A stretch of 64,000 nt of DNA from Marinibaculum pumilum. Lineage in GTDB: Bacteria; Pseudomonadota; Alphaproteobacteria; Ferrovibrionales; Ferrovibrionaceae. The notes under the pieces were generated by a model. That model made no database searches and was not told where the DNA came from. It was given only the letters and a program-made list of their open reading frames with translations. The stretch is from positions 204,794 to 268,793 of the forward strand of contig NZ_JBHRTR010000048.1 of NCBI RefSeq assembly GCF_042646425.1, read 5' to 3'. This document shows, one piece after another, positions 50,944 through 59,143 of the stretch (position 1 is the stretch's first letter; the number at the start of each line of letters is the position of its first letter). A program made the position numbers and the translations under genes.

Positions 50944-51112
50944 ATGCGCCGTCACGCGGCCGTCATGGCGGGGCGAAGCGCCGCAGCGCCGTGCCCCGCC
51001 TTCCGGTTGACGCCGACCGCGGCGGCGCCTACTCGAAAATGGTCGGGTTGCGCGGTCCTGTGCACGATATCCTGGGGCCGCCAGCACCCGCATTGCACGG
51101 GAGGAACGGGCC

Positions 51113-52321
51113 TTGAGCGGTGGCGGGGGAAACAGCCGCAGGGTGATCGTCGCCGGCGGCGGCATCGGCGGCCTGTCGACGGCGCTCGGCCTGTCGCGGA
51201 AGGGCATGCCGGTGCTGGTGCTGGAGCAGGCGGCGCAGATGGGGGAGATCGGCGCCGGCATCCAGCTCGGCCCCAACGCCTTCCATTCCTTCGACTATCT
51301 GGGTGTTGCCGAGGCCGCGCGTGCCCGCGCGGTGTTCATCGACAAGCTGGTCCTGATGGACGCCGTGACCGCGGAGGAGATCGTGCACCTGCCGCTGGAC
51401 GAGCCGTTCCGGCAGCGCTTCGGCAATCCCTATGCGGTGGTGCATCGCGGCGACCTGCACAGGGCGCTGCTGGAGGGCTGCGCGGCGAGCCCGCTGGTGG
51501 AACTGCGCACTTCCGCCCGGGTCGCCGGCTATGACCAGGACGGCACGACCGTTCGGGCGCGACTGGCGGATGGCGGCGTGGAGGAAGGCGCGGCGCTGAT
51601 CGGCGCCGACGGCCTGCGCTCGGCGATCCGCGCGCAGCTGGTCGGCGACGGCGAGCCGCAGGTTTCCGGCCATACCACCTACCGCTCGGTGATCCCGACG
51701 GAGAAGATGCCCGAGGCGCTGCGCTGGAACGCCGCGACCCTGTGGGCCGGGCCGAAATGCCATATCGTCCACTACCCGCTGTCGGGCTGGAAGCTGTTCA
51801 ACCTGGTCGTCACCTATCACAACGATGCAGCCCAGGCGGTGGCCGGCAAGCCGGTCAGCCGGGAAGAGGTCGCCGCCGGCTTCGAGCAGGTGGCAGCCCT
51901 GCCGCGTTCGATCATCGAGCATGGCAGCGACTGGAAGCTGTGGGTGCTGTGCGACCGGCCGCCGACCGACCGCTGGGTCGACGGGCGGGTGGCGCTGCTG
52001 GGCGATGCCGCGCATCCGATGCTGCAATACATGGCGCAGGGCGCCTGCATGGCGATGGAGGATGCCGTCTGCCTGGCGGAGGCGGTGGACCGCCATGGCG
52101 GCGATATCGCCGCCGCCCTGCCGGCCTACCGGGACGCGCGGGCGGTGCGGACGGCGCGGGTGCAGCTCGGCTCGCGCGCGATCGGGGAGCATGTCTATCA
52201 TCCCGCCGGGCAGCATGCGCTGGTGCGCAACGAGGTGCTGCGCGGCTGGAGCACCGAGCAGTTCTACGACCGGGTCGCCTGGCTGTATGGCGGCAGTGGC
52301 CTGTCGAACCTCGCGGCCTGA
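51113..52321 (+). CDS. 3-hydroxybenzoate 6-monooxygenase
   Basis: A 402-residue class A flavoprotein hydroxylase from TTG 51113, which has a GGGAGG ribosome binding site. FAD motif VIVAGGGIGGLSTALGLSRKG, the GADGLRSAIRAQL stretch and VALLGDAAHPMLQYMAQGACMAMEDA are all present. This sequence group is 3-hydroxybenzoate 6-hydroxylase, which uses NADH to convert 3-hydroxybenzoate to gentisate. The next three genes carry out gentisate breakdown, so the order of reactions matches the gene order. Salicylate 1-monooxygenase is the closest alternative family, but its product catechol would not feed this operon. Confidence 0.92.
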   Translation: MSGGGGNSRRVIVAGGGIGGLSTALGLSRKGMPVLVLEQAAQMGEIGAGIQLGPNAFHSFDYLGVAEAARARAVFIDKLVLMDAVTAEEIVHLPLDEPFRQRFGNPYAVVHRGDLHRALLEGCAASPLVELRTSARVAGYDQDGTTVRARLADGGVEEGAALIGADGLRSAIRAQLVGDGEPQVSGHTTYRSVIPTEKMPEALRWNAATLWAGPKCHIVHYPLSGWKLFNLVVTYHNDAAQAVAGKPVSREEVAAGFEQVAALPRSIIEHGSDWKLWVLCDRPPTDRWVDGRVALLGDAAHPMLQYMAQGACMAMEDAVCLAEAVDRHGGDIAAALPAYRDARAVRTARVQLGSRAIGEHVYHPAGQHALVRNEVLRGWSTEQFYDRVAWLYGGSGLSNLAA

Positions 52322-52347
52322 CGCGAGCAGGTAAGGAGAGTCCAGAG

Positions 52348-53391
52348 ATGGCCGAACCGGCAAAACAGACCCCGGAGCGCGAAGCCTTCTACGAGCGGAT
52401 CGGCGACCAGAACCTGACCGCCCTGTGGAACGTGATGAGCGGCCTGATCACGCCGGAGCCGAAAAGCCCCTGCCGGCCCCACAAATGGGCCTGGGCGCCG
52501 GCGCGGGCGGCGCTGATGGAGGCCGGCGGCCTGATCACCGCCAAGGAGGCGGAGCGCCGGGTGCTGATCCTGGAGAATCCGGGCCTGCGCGGGCAGTCGA
52601 AGATCACCACAAGCCTCTATGCCGGGCTGCAGCTGGTGCTGCCGGGGGAGGTGGCGCCGGCGCACCGCCATGCCCAGACCGCCCTGCGCTTCGTGATGGA
52701 GGGCAAGGGCGCGCATACCACGGTGGAGGGCGAGCGCACCTTCATGGAGGTCGGCGATTTCGTCATCACGCCGCCGCAGGCCTGGCACGACCATGGCAAC
52801 ACCTCCGACCAGCCGATGATCTGGCTCGACGGCCTGGACATCCCGCTGGTGCAGTTCCTCGACGCCTCCTTCGCGGAGGGCTATCCGGAGGACGAGCAGC
52901 CGCAGACCCGGCCGCCCGGGGATTCCTTCGCCCGCTACGGCGCCAACCTGGCGCCGGTGGACCATGACGACCGCGGCCCGGTTTCCCCGATCTTCAACTA
53001 TCCCTATGCCCGCACCCGCGAGGCGCTGGAGACCATGCGCGCGCGGGAGGCATGGGATCCCTGCCACGGCCTGAAGATGCGCTACGTGAACCCGAACGAC
53101 GGCGGCTATGCGATGCCGACAATCGCCGCCTTCGTCCAGCTGCTGCCGAAGGGGTTCGCGACCGCGCGCTACCGCAGTACCGACGCGACCGTCTTCGTGC
53201 CGGTCGAGGGGCGCGGCCGCAGCCGCATCGGCGACATGACCTTCGACTGGGGACCTCAGGACGTGTTCGTCGCGCCGAGCTGGGCCTGGACCAGCCACGA
53301 GGCCGAGGGCGATGCCGTGCTGTTCAGCTATTCCGACCGGGTGGTGCAGCAGAAGCTGGGCCTGTGGCGGGAAGATCGCGGCAATGCCTGA
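52348..53391 (+). CDS. Gentisate 1,2-dioxygenase
   Basis: A 347-residue double-cupin iron dioxygenase that opens gentisate to maleylpyruvate. The first cupin holds the metal-binding HRHAQTALRFVMEGKG with two His near 104-106 and the third His in PQAWHDHGN near 151. Residues about 240-330 form the second cupin domain (RFxV-like PVEGRGRSRIGDMTFDWGPQD). ATG 52348 has a TAAGGAGAG ribosome binding site. It lies 26 bases after the hydroxylase gene and 36 before the hydrolase gene, so one transcript is expected. Length and both cupins match the family. Confidence 0.95.
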   Translation: MAEPAKQTPEREAFYERIGDQNLTALWNVMSGLITPEPKSPCRPHKWAWAPARAALMEAGGLITAKEAERRVLILENPGLRGQSKITTSLYAGLQLVLPGEVAPAHRHAQTALRFVMEGKGAHTTVEGERTFMEVGDFVITPPQAWHDHGNTSDQPMIWLDGLDIPLVQFLDASFAEGYPEDEQPQTRPPGDSFARYGANLAPVDHDDRGPVSPIFNYPYARTREALETMRAREAWDPCHGLKMRYVNPNDGGYAMPTIAAFVQLLPKGFATARYRSTDATVFVPVEGRGRSRIGDMTFDWGPQDVFVAPSWAWTSHEAEGDAVLFSYSDRVVQQKLGLWREDRGNA

Positions 53392-53427
53392 CCGGATCGC
53401 GTTCGGCAGGCCTGTGAAGGAGAACGC

Positions 53428-54153
53428 ATGACCAACTACCTGTACGAGGCGATGCACCGGCCGACGATCGCAGTGGCGGGGCGCAACGACCGGATGCATG
53501 TGCGCCGCATCTTCTGCGTCGGGCGCAACTATGCCGCCCATACCCGGGAGATGGGCGGCGACCCGGACCGCGAGGCGCCGTTCTTCTTCACCAAGCCGGC
53601 GGATGCCGTGGTCGACAGCGGTGCCACTATCCCCTACCCGCCGGAGACGAAGGACCTGCACCACGAGATCGAGCTGGTGGTGGCGATCGGCAAGGAAGGC
53701 CTGCACATCCCGAAGAGCCACGCGCTGGACCATGTGCTGGGCTATGCCGTCGGCATCGACCTGACCCGCCGCGACCTGCAGCAGCAGGCGAAGGACAAGG
53801 GCCGGCCCTGGGACTGGGGCAAGGCCTTCGACCACAGCGCGCCCTGCGCGCCCCTGCACCTGGCGGAGAATATCGGCCATCCGACCAAGGGGCGGATCTG
53901 GCTCGCCGTGAACGGCGAGACCCGGCAGGACGGCGATATCGCGCAGCTGATCTGGAACGTGCCGGAGATCGTGGCCATAGTCTCCGCCTCGATGCGGCTG
54001 CAGGCCGGCGACCTGATCTATACCGGCACGCCGGCCGGAGTCGGCGCCATCGTGGCGGGCGACAAAATCACCGGCGGCATCGACGGGCTGGGTGAGATCG
54101 AGATCGAGATCGGGCAGCCGGAAGCCGGTGCAGGCGGGACGGGGGCGGCATGA
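53428..54153 (+). CDS. Fumarylpyruvate hydrolase (FAH family)
   Basis: A 241-residue fumarylacetoacetate-hydrolase-fold enzyme that splits fumarylpyruvate into fumarate and pyruvate. Mg2+ ligands are in KDLHHEIELVVAIGKEG (Glu near 73 and 75) and GYAVGIDLTRRDLQ (Asp near 111). The catalytic loop GKAFDHSAPCAP and the C-terminal IYTGTPAGVGAIVAGD are also family marks. It overlaps the isomerase gene by ATGA at 54150. Closely related enzymes handle acylpyruvates or catechol meta-cleavage products, but the neighbours make the gentisate role very likely. Confidence 0.94.
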   Translation: MTNYLYEAMHRPTIAVAGRNDRMHVRRIFCVGRNYAAHTREMGGDPDREAPFFFTKPADAVVDSGATIPYPPETKDLHHEIELVVAIGKEGLHIPKSHALDHVLGYAVGIDLTRRDLQQQAKDKGRPWDWGKAFDHSAPCAPLHLAENIGHPTKGRIWLAVNGETRQDGDIAQLIWNVPEIVAIVSASMRLQAGDLIYTGTPAGVGAIVAGDKITGGIDGLGEIEIEIGQPEAGAGGTGAA

Positions 54154-54809
54154 GCGCACTGCCCGACACCGGCCTGGTCCTGCACAACTATTTCCGTTCC
54201 TCCACCTCGGTGCGGGTGCGGGTGGCGCTGAACCTGAAGGGGGTGGGCTATGCCTACAAGGCCTATCACCTGCGCAAGGGCGAGCAGCGGTCCGGCGCCT
54301 ATCTGAAGCTGAACCCATTCGGCATCGTGCCGACCCTGGAACTGCCGGACGGCCAGGTGCTGCACCAGTCGATGGCGATCATCGAATGGCTGGACGAGAC
54401 CTACCCGGAGCCGCCGCTGATCCCGGCCGAGCCGGTGCTGCGCGCCCGGGTGCGGGCGGCCGCGCTGGCACTGGCCTGCGAGGTGCACCCGCTGAACAAC
54501 CTGAAGGTGCTCAACACCCTGCGGCAGCGCTTCGGCGCGGACGATGCGGCGGTGACCGACTGGTTCCAGCTCTGGGTGCGGGAGACCTTCGAGCCGCTGG
54601 AGGCGGAGTTGGCGGAAAGCGCAGGGACCTACTGCTTCGGCGACACGCCCGGCCTGCCGGATATCTGCCTGTTCGCCCAATGCGTGAACAACCGCCGCTT
54701 CCAGGTCGATATGGGCCCCTATCCGACCCTGGACCGGATCTACCAGACCTGCCTGGCGCATCCGGCCTTCGAGGCGGCTTTGCCGGAGAATGCACCGGAC
54801 GCGGAGTAG
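54150..54809 (+). CDS. Maleylpyruvate/maleylacetoacetate isomerase (zeta-class GST)
   Basis: A 219-residue glutathione S-transferase of the zeta class that isomerises maleylpyruvate to fumarylpyruvate with glutathione as cofactor. The Ser-rich active-site motif YFRSSTSVRVRVALNLKG lies near 14-31; the GSH-binding loop NPFGIVPTLELPDGQVLHQSMAIIEWLDE follows. The thioredoxin-like domain is at 1-82 and the helical domain at 88-215. It is the last gene of the 3-hydroxybenzoate/gentisate operon. Tyrosine breakdown (maiA) is the alternative role, but the operon partners are gentisate enzymes. Confidence 0.94.
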   Translation: MSALPDTGLVLHNYFRSSTSVRVRVALNLKGVGYAYKAYHLRKGEQRSGAYLKLNPFGIVPTLELPDGQVLHQSMAIIEWLDETYPEPPLIPAEPVLRARVRAAALALACEVHPLNNLKVLNTLRQRFGADDAAVTDWFQLWVRETFEPLEAELAESAGTYCFGDTPGLPDICLFAQCVNNRRFQVDMGPYPTLDRIYQTCLAHPAFEAALPENAPDAE

Positions 54810-54859
54810 GGGGGCTGAGCTTCGCCAGCAATAAAGCAGAAGCAATCCCACAGCCACGA

Positions 54860-54948
54860 CCGTCACCCCGGGCTTGACCCGGGGTCCATTCCGCCAGCGT
54901 TGCCGAGAGGCTTGCGGAATGGGTTCTCGGCTCAAAGCCGAGAACGAC
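54860..54948. repeat. Intergenic three-hairpin repeat unit (copy C, complete)
   Basis: Hairpin 1 CCCCGGGCTTGACCCGGGG (54866-54884), hairpin 2 CCATTCCGC...GCGGAATGG (54886-54922), hairpin 3 TTCTCGGCTCAAAGCCGAGAA then CGAC (54924-54948). It is the most complete copy in the window and sits between the isomerase gene and the convergent regulator gene, so it may act as a bidirectional transcription-end structure. Confidence 0.85.
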
Positions 54949-54973
54949 TTGTCGTTGTTCAGGTCCGCAAGGC

Positions 54974-55600
54974 TCAGCCTGCCTCAGTGATCCGGTAGGC
55001 GCAGCGCCGTGCGCCGGCCGGGATATGCTCCAGCCGCTCCACCCGGACACCCGGACCGAGGGCGCTCCGGAAGCTCTCCAGCTCCGCCCGGCAGAAGCCC
55101 TGGCAGGCGGTGGCGGCGGCGCAGATCGGGCAGTGGTTCTCGATCAGCAGCATGCCGGGGCCGTCGGGGTCGGGCTGCGCCTCCGCCATATAGCCCTCGG
55201 CACTGCGCAGGGCCGCCAGCGCGGCGACCTTGTCCTGCAGGCCGGGGCAGGCGGCCAGCGCCGCGCGGTAGCCGGCGGTGGTGCGTTGCGTCCGGCGCTT
55301 GACCAGCCGGTCCAGGGCGGCTTCGCCCAGTTCCTCGCGGATCGCGGTGATCAGCTCCACGGTGAGCTCGGCATGGGTGTCCGGGAAGCGGCCGACGGCG
55401 GCCTCGGCCAGGTGCCAGTGCCGTTTCGGCCGGCCGCGGCCGGCGGCGATGTCGGCATGGCCGACCAGGCCTTCGCGGGCCAGTGCGGCGAGCTGTTCGC
55501 GGACCGCCTGCGGCGACACCGACAGCCGCGCCGCAAGGTCGGCGGCGGTGGCGGGGCCACGGGTCTTCAGCAGGAACAGGATCCGGTCGCCAGCGGACAT
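54974..55600 (-). CDS. SufR-like winged-helix regulator with Cys cluster
   Basis: A 208-residue regulator from ATG 55600. The N-terminal winged helix (PATAADLAARLSVSPQAVREQ, then GLVGHADIAAGRGRPKRHW) matches the SufR/DeoR-like group. The C-terminal half has ENHCPICAAATACQGFC and a later RCAYRI; Cys positions of this kind bind an Fe-S cluster in SufR. No suf genes are nearby. It is divergent from an MFS transporter gene with about 100 bases of AT-rich DNA between them, so control of that transporter in response to iron-sulphur or oxidative state is a reasonable inference. Confidence 0.82.
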   Translation of the reverse strand: MSAGDRILFLLKTRGPATAADLAARLSVSPQAVREQLAALAREGLVGHADIAAGRGRPKRHWHLAEAAVGRFPDTHAELTVELITAIREELGEAALDRLVKRRTQRTTAGYRAALAACPGLQDKVAALAALRSAEGYMAEAQPDPDGPGMLLIENHCPICAAATACQGFCRAELESFRSALGPGVRVERLEHIPAGARRCAYRITEAG

Positions 55601-55702
55601 GTCCGGATGCTGCCACGCGGGATGGAGAAATAACAAGCTTTCGTTTGCTTAAATCTGGCGACAAGATATAACAAGAAAATAGTTGTCAAAAAGGGGATTG
55701 CC
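55601..55702. promoter_or_regulatory. AT-rich divergent promoter region between SufR-like and MFS genes
   Basis: About 100 bases, much richer in A/T than the flanks, between two divergent starts. GACAA (55660-55664) and TTGTC (55683-55687) form an imperfect inverted repeat that could be the regulator's operator. The transporter ATG at 55703 has an AAAAAGGGG ribosome binding site. No promoter boxes can be assigned with confidence. Confidence 0.45.
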
Positions 55703-57106
55703 ATGGCGGTGCGCGAGGGGAGCCTGCTGGCGGCCATGGCCGGCGGCGGCTGGCTGCGGGCGGCCCTGCTTTGTGCGGGGGTCTGGCTGCATGCCGCCGA
55801 TTCCCTGCTGGTCGCGACGATGATGCCCACCGCGATCGCGGAGATCGGCGGACTGGCCTACATCTCCTGGACGGTCGCGCTCTATGTCCTTGGCTCCATC
55901 GTGGCCGGCGCGGCGAGCGGCCTGCTGTCGCTGCGCCTGGGCCTGCGCAACGCGATGGCGATGGCGGCCCTGGTCTATGCGCTGGGCTGTGCGGTCAGCG
56001 CGCTGGCGCCGGACATGGCGGGCATGCTCGCCGGGCGGCTGCTGCAGGGCCTGGGCGGCGGCTGGATGGTGGCGCTCAGCCATGTCGGCGTCACCCGGCT
56101 GTTCCCGGCCGCCCTCTGGCCGCAGCTTCTGGCCCTGGTCGCCGGCGTCTGGGGCGCCTCGGCCCTGGTCGGGCCGCTGGTCGGCGGCGCCTTCGCCGAG
56201 GCCGGCCTGTGGCGGGGCGGCTTCTGGGCCTTTGCCGGGCAGGCACTGCTGCTCGCCATCGCGATTCCGCTGGCCCTGCCCAGGGAGGCGACGCAGGACG
56301 TGTCGGCCTCCACCGCCGCGCGGTTGCCGTGGCGGCGCCTCGCCATACTCTGCGCCGGGTTGCTGGCGGTGCTCTGGGCGGGGGTGCGGGGCGAGCCCTG
56401 GCAGGCGGCCGTGCTGGCGCTGGCCGGGATCGGCCTGCTGGCCTGGAGCTACCGGGCCGACCATCGGGCCGGCGAGGACCGGATGCTGCCGCGGGCGGCG
56501 CTGCATCCCGGCCGCAGCTGGGGCCTGGGCTATGCGATGATCCTGACTTTGGCGGCGGCCAGCGTCTCCTTCACCGTCTACGGCCCGCTGCTGATGGAGA
56601 CCCTGTACGGCACCCGCCCGCTGCTGGCCGGCTTCCTGGTGGCGTTGGAGGCACTGGCCTGGACGGCGACCGCGATCCTGTTCGCCAATGCGCAGCCGCG
56701 ATGGGAGCCCTGGCTGATCCGTGGCGGCGCCCTGGCGATCGCGCTTTCCGTCCCGGCCTTCGCGCTGGTCATGCCGGCCGGGCCGGTCTGGCTGCTGGCG
56801 CCCTGCGCCGTGCTCGCCGGCGGGGGTTTCGGCGCCTGCTGGGGCTTCGTCATCCGGCGCATCGTGGAGAGCCTGCCGGCGGCGGAACGCGAACGCGCCT
56901 CGGCTGCCGCGCCGACGATCCAGATCCTGGGCTATGCGATCGGCGCGGCGCTCTGCGGGCTGGTCGCGAACCTCTGCGGCCTGGACAGCATGGCGGCCAC
57001 CGTCGCGGCGTCGCGGAGCGCAGGCTTCTGGGTGTTCGCCGCCGTCCTGCCGGTGGCTCTGGCCGGCCTGGCCGCGGCCTGGCGTCTGGCCGGGCGCACG
57101 GCCTGA
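55703..57106 (+). CDS. Major facilitator superfamily transporter
   Basis: A 467-residue membrane protein with about 14 hydrophobic segments, as in drug:H+ antiporter DHA2-type transporters. Loop motif LSLRLGLRNAMAMAALVYALG stands where the usual GxLaDrxGrkxxl motif lies, here degenerate. Motif C-like GVWGASALVGPLVGGAF is present in the fifth segment and is typical of exporters. It is divergently transcribed from the SufR-like regulator, whose target it may be. Substrate unknown; efflux of a metal chelate or redox-active compound fits the pairing, but this is inference. Confidence 0.88.
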   Translation: MAVREGSLLAAMAGGGWLRAALLCAGVWLHAADSLLVATMMPTAIAEIGGLAYISWTVALYVLGSIVAGAASGLLSLRLGLRNAMAMAALVYALGCAVSALAPDMAGMLAGRLLQGLGGGWMVALSHVGVTRLFPAALWPQLLALVAGVWGASALVGPLVGGAFAEAGLWRGGFWAFAGQALLLAIAIPLALPREATQDVSASTAARLPWRRLAILCAGLLAVLWAGVRGEPWQAAVLALAGIGLLAWSYRADHRAGEDRMLPRAALHPGRSWGLGYAMILTLAAASVSFTVYGPLLMETLYGTRPLLAGFLVALEALAWTATAILFANAQPRWEPWLIRGGALAIALSVPAFALVMPAGPVWLLAPCAVLAGGGFGACWGFVIRRIVESLPAAERERASAAAPTIQILGYAIGAALCGLVANLCGLDSMAATVAASRSAGFWVFAAVLPVALAGLAAAWRLAGRTA

Positions 57107-57222
57107 CCGGGACTGCACGCCATCCCCATTCCACCGCTACGCGGAACGGCGAGCGGCGCGGGCCTGTTGTCTTGCGGACGGCCGGCTACCGGCCGAACGG
57201 AATTCAACGCAGGAGAAACCCC

Positions 57223-57756
57223 ATGCGTATCAAGACCCTGATGGCCAGCTGCGGCGTCGCCGCGCTGCTCGCGCTCGGCCCCGTCGGCGTTCAGGCCAAC
57301 GACTTCAAGACCTGGGATACCGATTCCTCGGGCACCATCTCCAGCGACGAATATGCCGCCGGCGCCGACGATATGGGCCTGTTCGACCGGGCCGATGAGG
57401 ACCGCGACGGCATCATCAGCCGTCCCGAATACGGCGCCGTGCAGCAACGGACCTGGGACCGCGACGGCGACGGCTTCATCAGCAAGGACGAATGGGCCGG
57501 CCGTATCGGCAACCAGTACACCGAGGATACGGAGATTGGCACCTTCGCCTATCACGACGACAACAAGGATGGCGTGCTGGACAGCACTGAGTTCGACCCC
57601 AGCGGCGAGGCATTCAGCCTGTTCGACGACTGGGACCTGAGCGGCGATGACGGCCTCGACCGCGACGAGTACTACCAGGGCAGCTATGCCATGGCCGACC
57701 GCAACGACAGCGGCGAGCTGGAAGAGGATGAGGGCTGGTTCGGCGACTGGTTCTGA
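57223..57756 (+). CDS. Exported EF-hand protein with six calcium loops
   Basis: A 177-residue protein from ATG 57223, preceded by AGGAG. Residues 1-25 form a signal peptide (ends VQA), so it should act in the periplasm. Six EF-hand loops, each with Asp at 1 and Glu at 12, are visible at 32-43, 58-69, 79-90, 112-123, 138-149 and 159-170 (for example DRDGDGFISKDE). Loop five (DLSGDDGLDRDE) deviates around position 6. No enzymatic domain remains. The role is likely calcium buffering or sensing. It stands alone, followed 31 bases later by an assembly gap. Confidence 0.9.
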   Translation: MRIKTLMASCGVAALLALGPVGVQANDFKTWDTDSSGTISSDEYAAGADDMGLFDRADEDRDGIISRPEYGAVQQRTWDRDGDGFISKDEWAGRIGNQYTEDTEIGTFAYHDDNKDGVLDSTEFDPSGEAFSLFDDWDLSGDDGLDRDEYYQGSYAMADRNDSGELEEDEGWFGDWF

Positions 57757-57787
57757 GGCGCCCGAACCGCAATTCCGGCAGCGGGCG

Positions 57788-57899
57788 NNNNNNNNNNNNN
57801 NNNNNNNNNNNNNNNNNNNNNNNNNNNNNNNNNNNNNNNNNNNNNNNNNNNNNNNNNNNNNNNNNNNNNNNNNNNNNNNNNNNNNNNNNNNNNNNNNNN
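57788..57899. other. Assembly gap (Ns)
   Basis: 112 unknown bases. The gap abuts an intergenic repeat unit at 57914, consistent with a repeat-caused assembly break. Genes or longer sequence could be missing here. Confidence 0.99.
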
Positions 57900-57913
57900 T
57901 TTGACAGAAACGG

Positions 57914-58008
57914 TGTCGTTCTCGGGCTTGACCCGAGGACCCATTCCGCAGGCCGCTCAGATACCTCGCAGCTGGCGGAATGGATCCCGGATCAAGTCCG
58001 GGATGACA
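57914..58008. repeat. Intergenic three-hairpin repeat unit (copy D)
   Basis: Hairpin 1 CTCGGGCTTGACCCGAG (57921-57937), hairpin 2 CCATTCCGC (57941-57949) with GCGGAATGG (57975-57983), hairpin 3 CCCGGATCAAGTCCGGG (57986-58002). Same order and spacing as copy C. The region 57757-58049 otherwise holds only the gap. Confidence 0.85.
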
Positions 58009-58049
58009 ATCGTGGGTTTTGTGTCGCTTCCATCTTTCCCGCGAACGCC

Positions 58050-58736
58050 CTACCCCGCCACCGGCAGCGGCCGGATCCGGTAGGCGTGGCGCAGGCTGCG
58101 GCCCAGCACCGGGTCTTCCAGCTCGATCTCGAACAGGTCGGCGGGGCGCAGGCCGCCATGCACCGCCAGGGTGCCGCAGTACATCGCCAGGCCGGCGGGG
58201 CGGGGGCCTCGCTGCAGATAGCCGGACAGCAGGTCCTGCGGGTCGCGCATGGTGGTGACCGGGCCCTCCTGGTAGAGGCTGCGCTCGCCGTCGGTCGTGG
58301 CCCATGAGCGAAGGACCAGGCGGTCCCAATGGTCGGCCAGGTCGGCATGGCGCCACAGGGTGCGGCCGACCGGCTTGGCGCAGGCCTGCTTCGACCAGGT
58401 GACGCCGGTCTTCTCCAGCTCGCGGTCGGTATGGTCGGAGCCCAGGCCGACCAGCAGCTCGCCGCCGGCGGCGAAGACCACGAACTCCACCTCGCCGGAG
58501 GAGGTGGTGCCCGCCACCTCGATCTCGCCGTCCTGGGTCAGCAGGCTGGCGGCCACCCGGTAATAGGTCGGCGTCTGCGCCGGGCGCGGCACGCCGATTT
58601 CCTCCAGCTCGCGGATATGGGCCTCCATCGCCTCCCGGTCGCGGCCGGTCCAGCCGGCGATCACCAGGCTGTCGACCTCGATGTCCATGGCGACGGGGGC
58701 AGCCCCGGCCGGTTCGCAGGTGAATTCCAGACGCAT
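58050..58736 (-). CDS. DUF2848 family protein (FAH-like)
   Basis: A 228-residue protein from ATG 58736, recognised as DUF2848, a family that resembles the fumarylacetoacetate hydrolase fold. Visible parts are TPTYYRVAASLLTQDGEIEV, a likely metal-site stretch GEVEFVVFAAGGELLVGLGSDHTDRELE, and KPVGRTLWRHADLADHWD. Its activity is not known. It is the last gene of a minus-strand group with a cupin and an HpaB-type monooxygenase, separated from the cupin gene by 4 bases. A role in hydrolysing the product of ring oxidation is inference. Confidence 0.85.
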   Translation of the reverse strand: MRLEFTCEPAGAAPVAMDIEVDSLVIAGWTGRDREAMEAHIRELEEIGVPRPAQTPTYYRVAASLLTQDGEIEVAGTTSSGEVEFVVFAAGGELLVGLGSDHTDRELEKTGVTWSKQACAKPVGRTLWRHADLADHWDRLVLRSWATTDGERSLYQEGPVTTMRDPQDLLSGYLQRGPRPAGLAMYCGTLAVHGGLRPADLFEIELEDPVLGRSLRHAYRIRPLPVAG

Positions 58737-58740
58737 CGCT

Positions 58741-59121
58741 TCACACCGGGTCGTAGTAGTGGATTTCCAGGAGGACGCAGCCGCCCTCCGACTTGAAGGG
58801 GCCGTGCGCCGCACCCGGCGGCCGGCAGGCATAGGTGTCGGGGGCGAAGGCCTCGCCGCCGCGTCCTTCCGCATCGTTGCCGACCGTCAGGTCGCCGGAC
58901 ATCAGGTAGACCTCCTCCCAATAGTCGTGGACGAAGGGCGCGGTGGTGAACACCCCCGGCGCGAAGCGCAGCAGGCGGGTGCGGCTGCCGCGCTTGCCCG
59001 CCTCGTCCAGGCTGCCGGAGAGAATCTTCTGCTCGATGCCCGGCGGATAGCCGGGCGGCACCTCCCAGCCGCTTGTCATGTCGACGGCGTGGAATTCGTC
59101 ATGTGCCTTGTTCACCGCCAT
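58741..59121 (-). CDS. Single-domain cupin protein
   Basis: A 126-residue protein from ATG 59121, with a single cupin barrel. The residues that would bind metal are seen in APFVHDYWEEVYLMSGDL and PPGAAHGPF (the G(X)5HXH-type motif is reduced to one His, with Glu-Glu following). It is small and has no DNA-binding domain, so it is a dioxygenase-like or binding protein. The start follows the monooxygenase stop by 22 bases, and it lies in one operon with DUF2848 downstream. It could act on the hydroxylated product of the monooxygenase. Function otherwise unknown. Confidence 0.83.
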   Translation of the reverse strand: MAVNKAHDEFHAVDMTSGWEVPPGYPPGIEQKILSGSLDEAGKRGSRTRLLRFAPGVFTTAPFVHDYWEEVYLMSGDLTVGNDAEGRGGEAFAPDTYACRPPGAAHGPFKSEGGCVLLEIHYYDPV

Positions 59122-59143
59122 GGCTGTCCTCCGGTCGGTTCGG

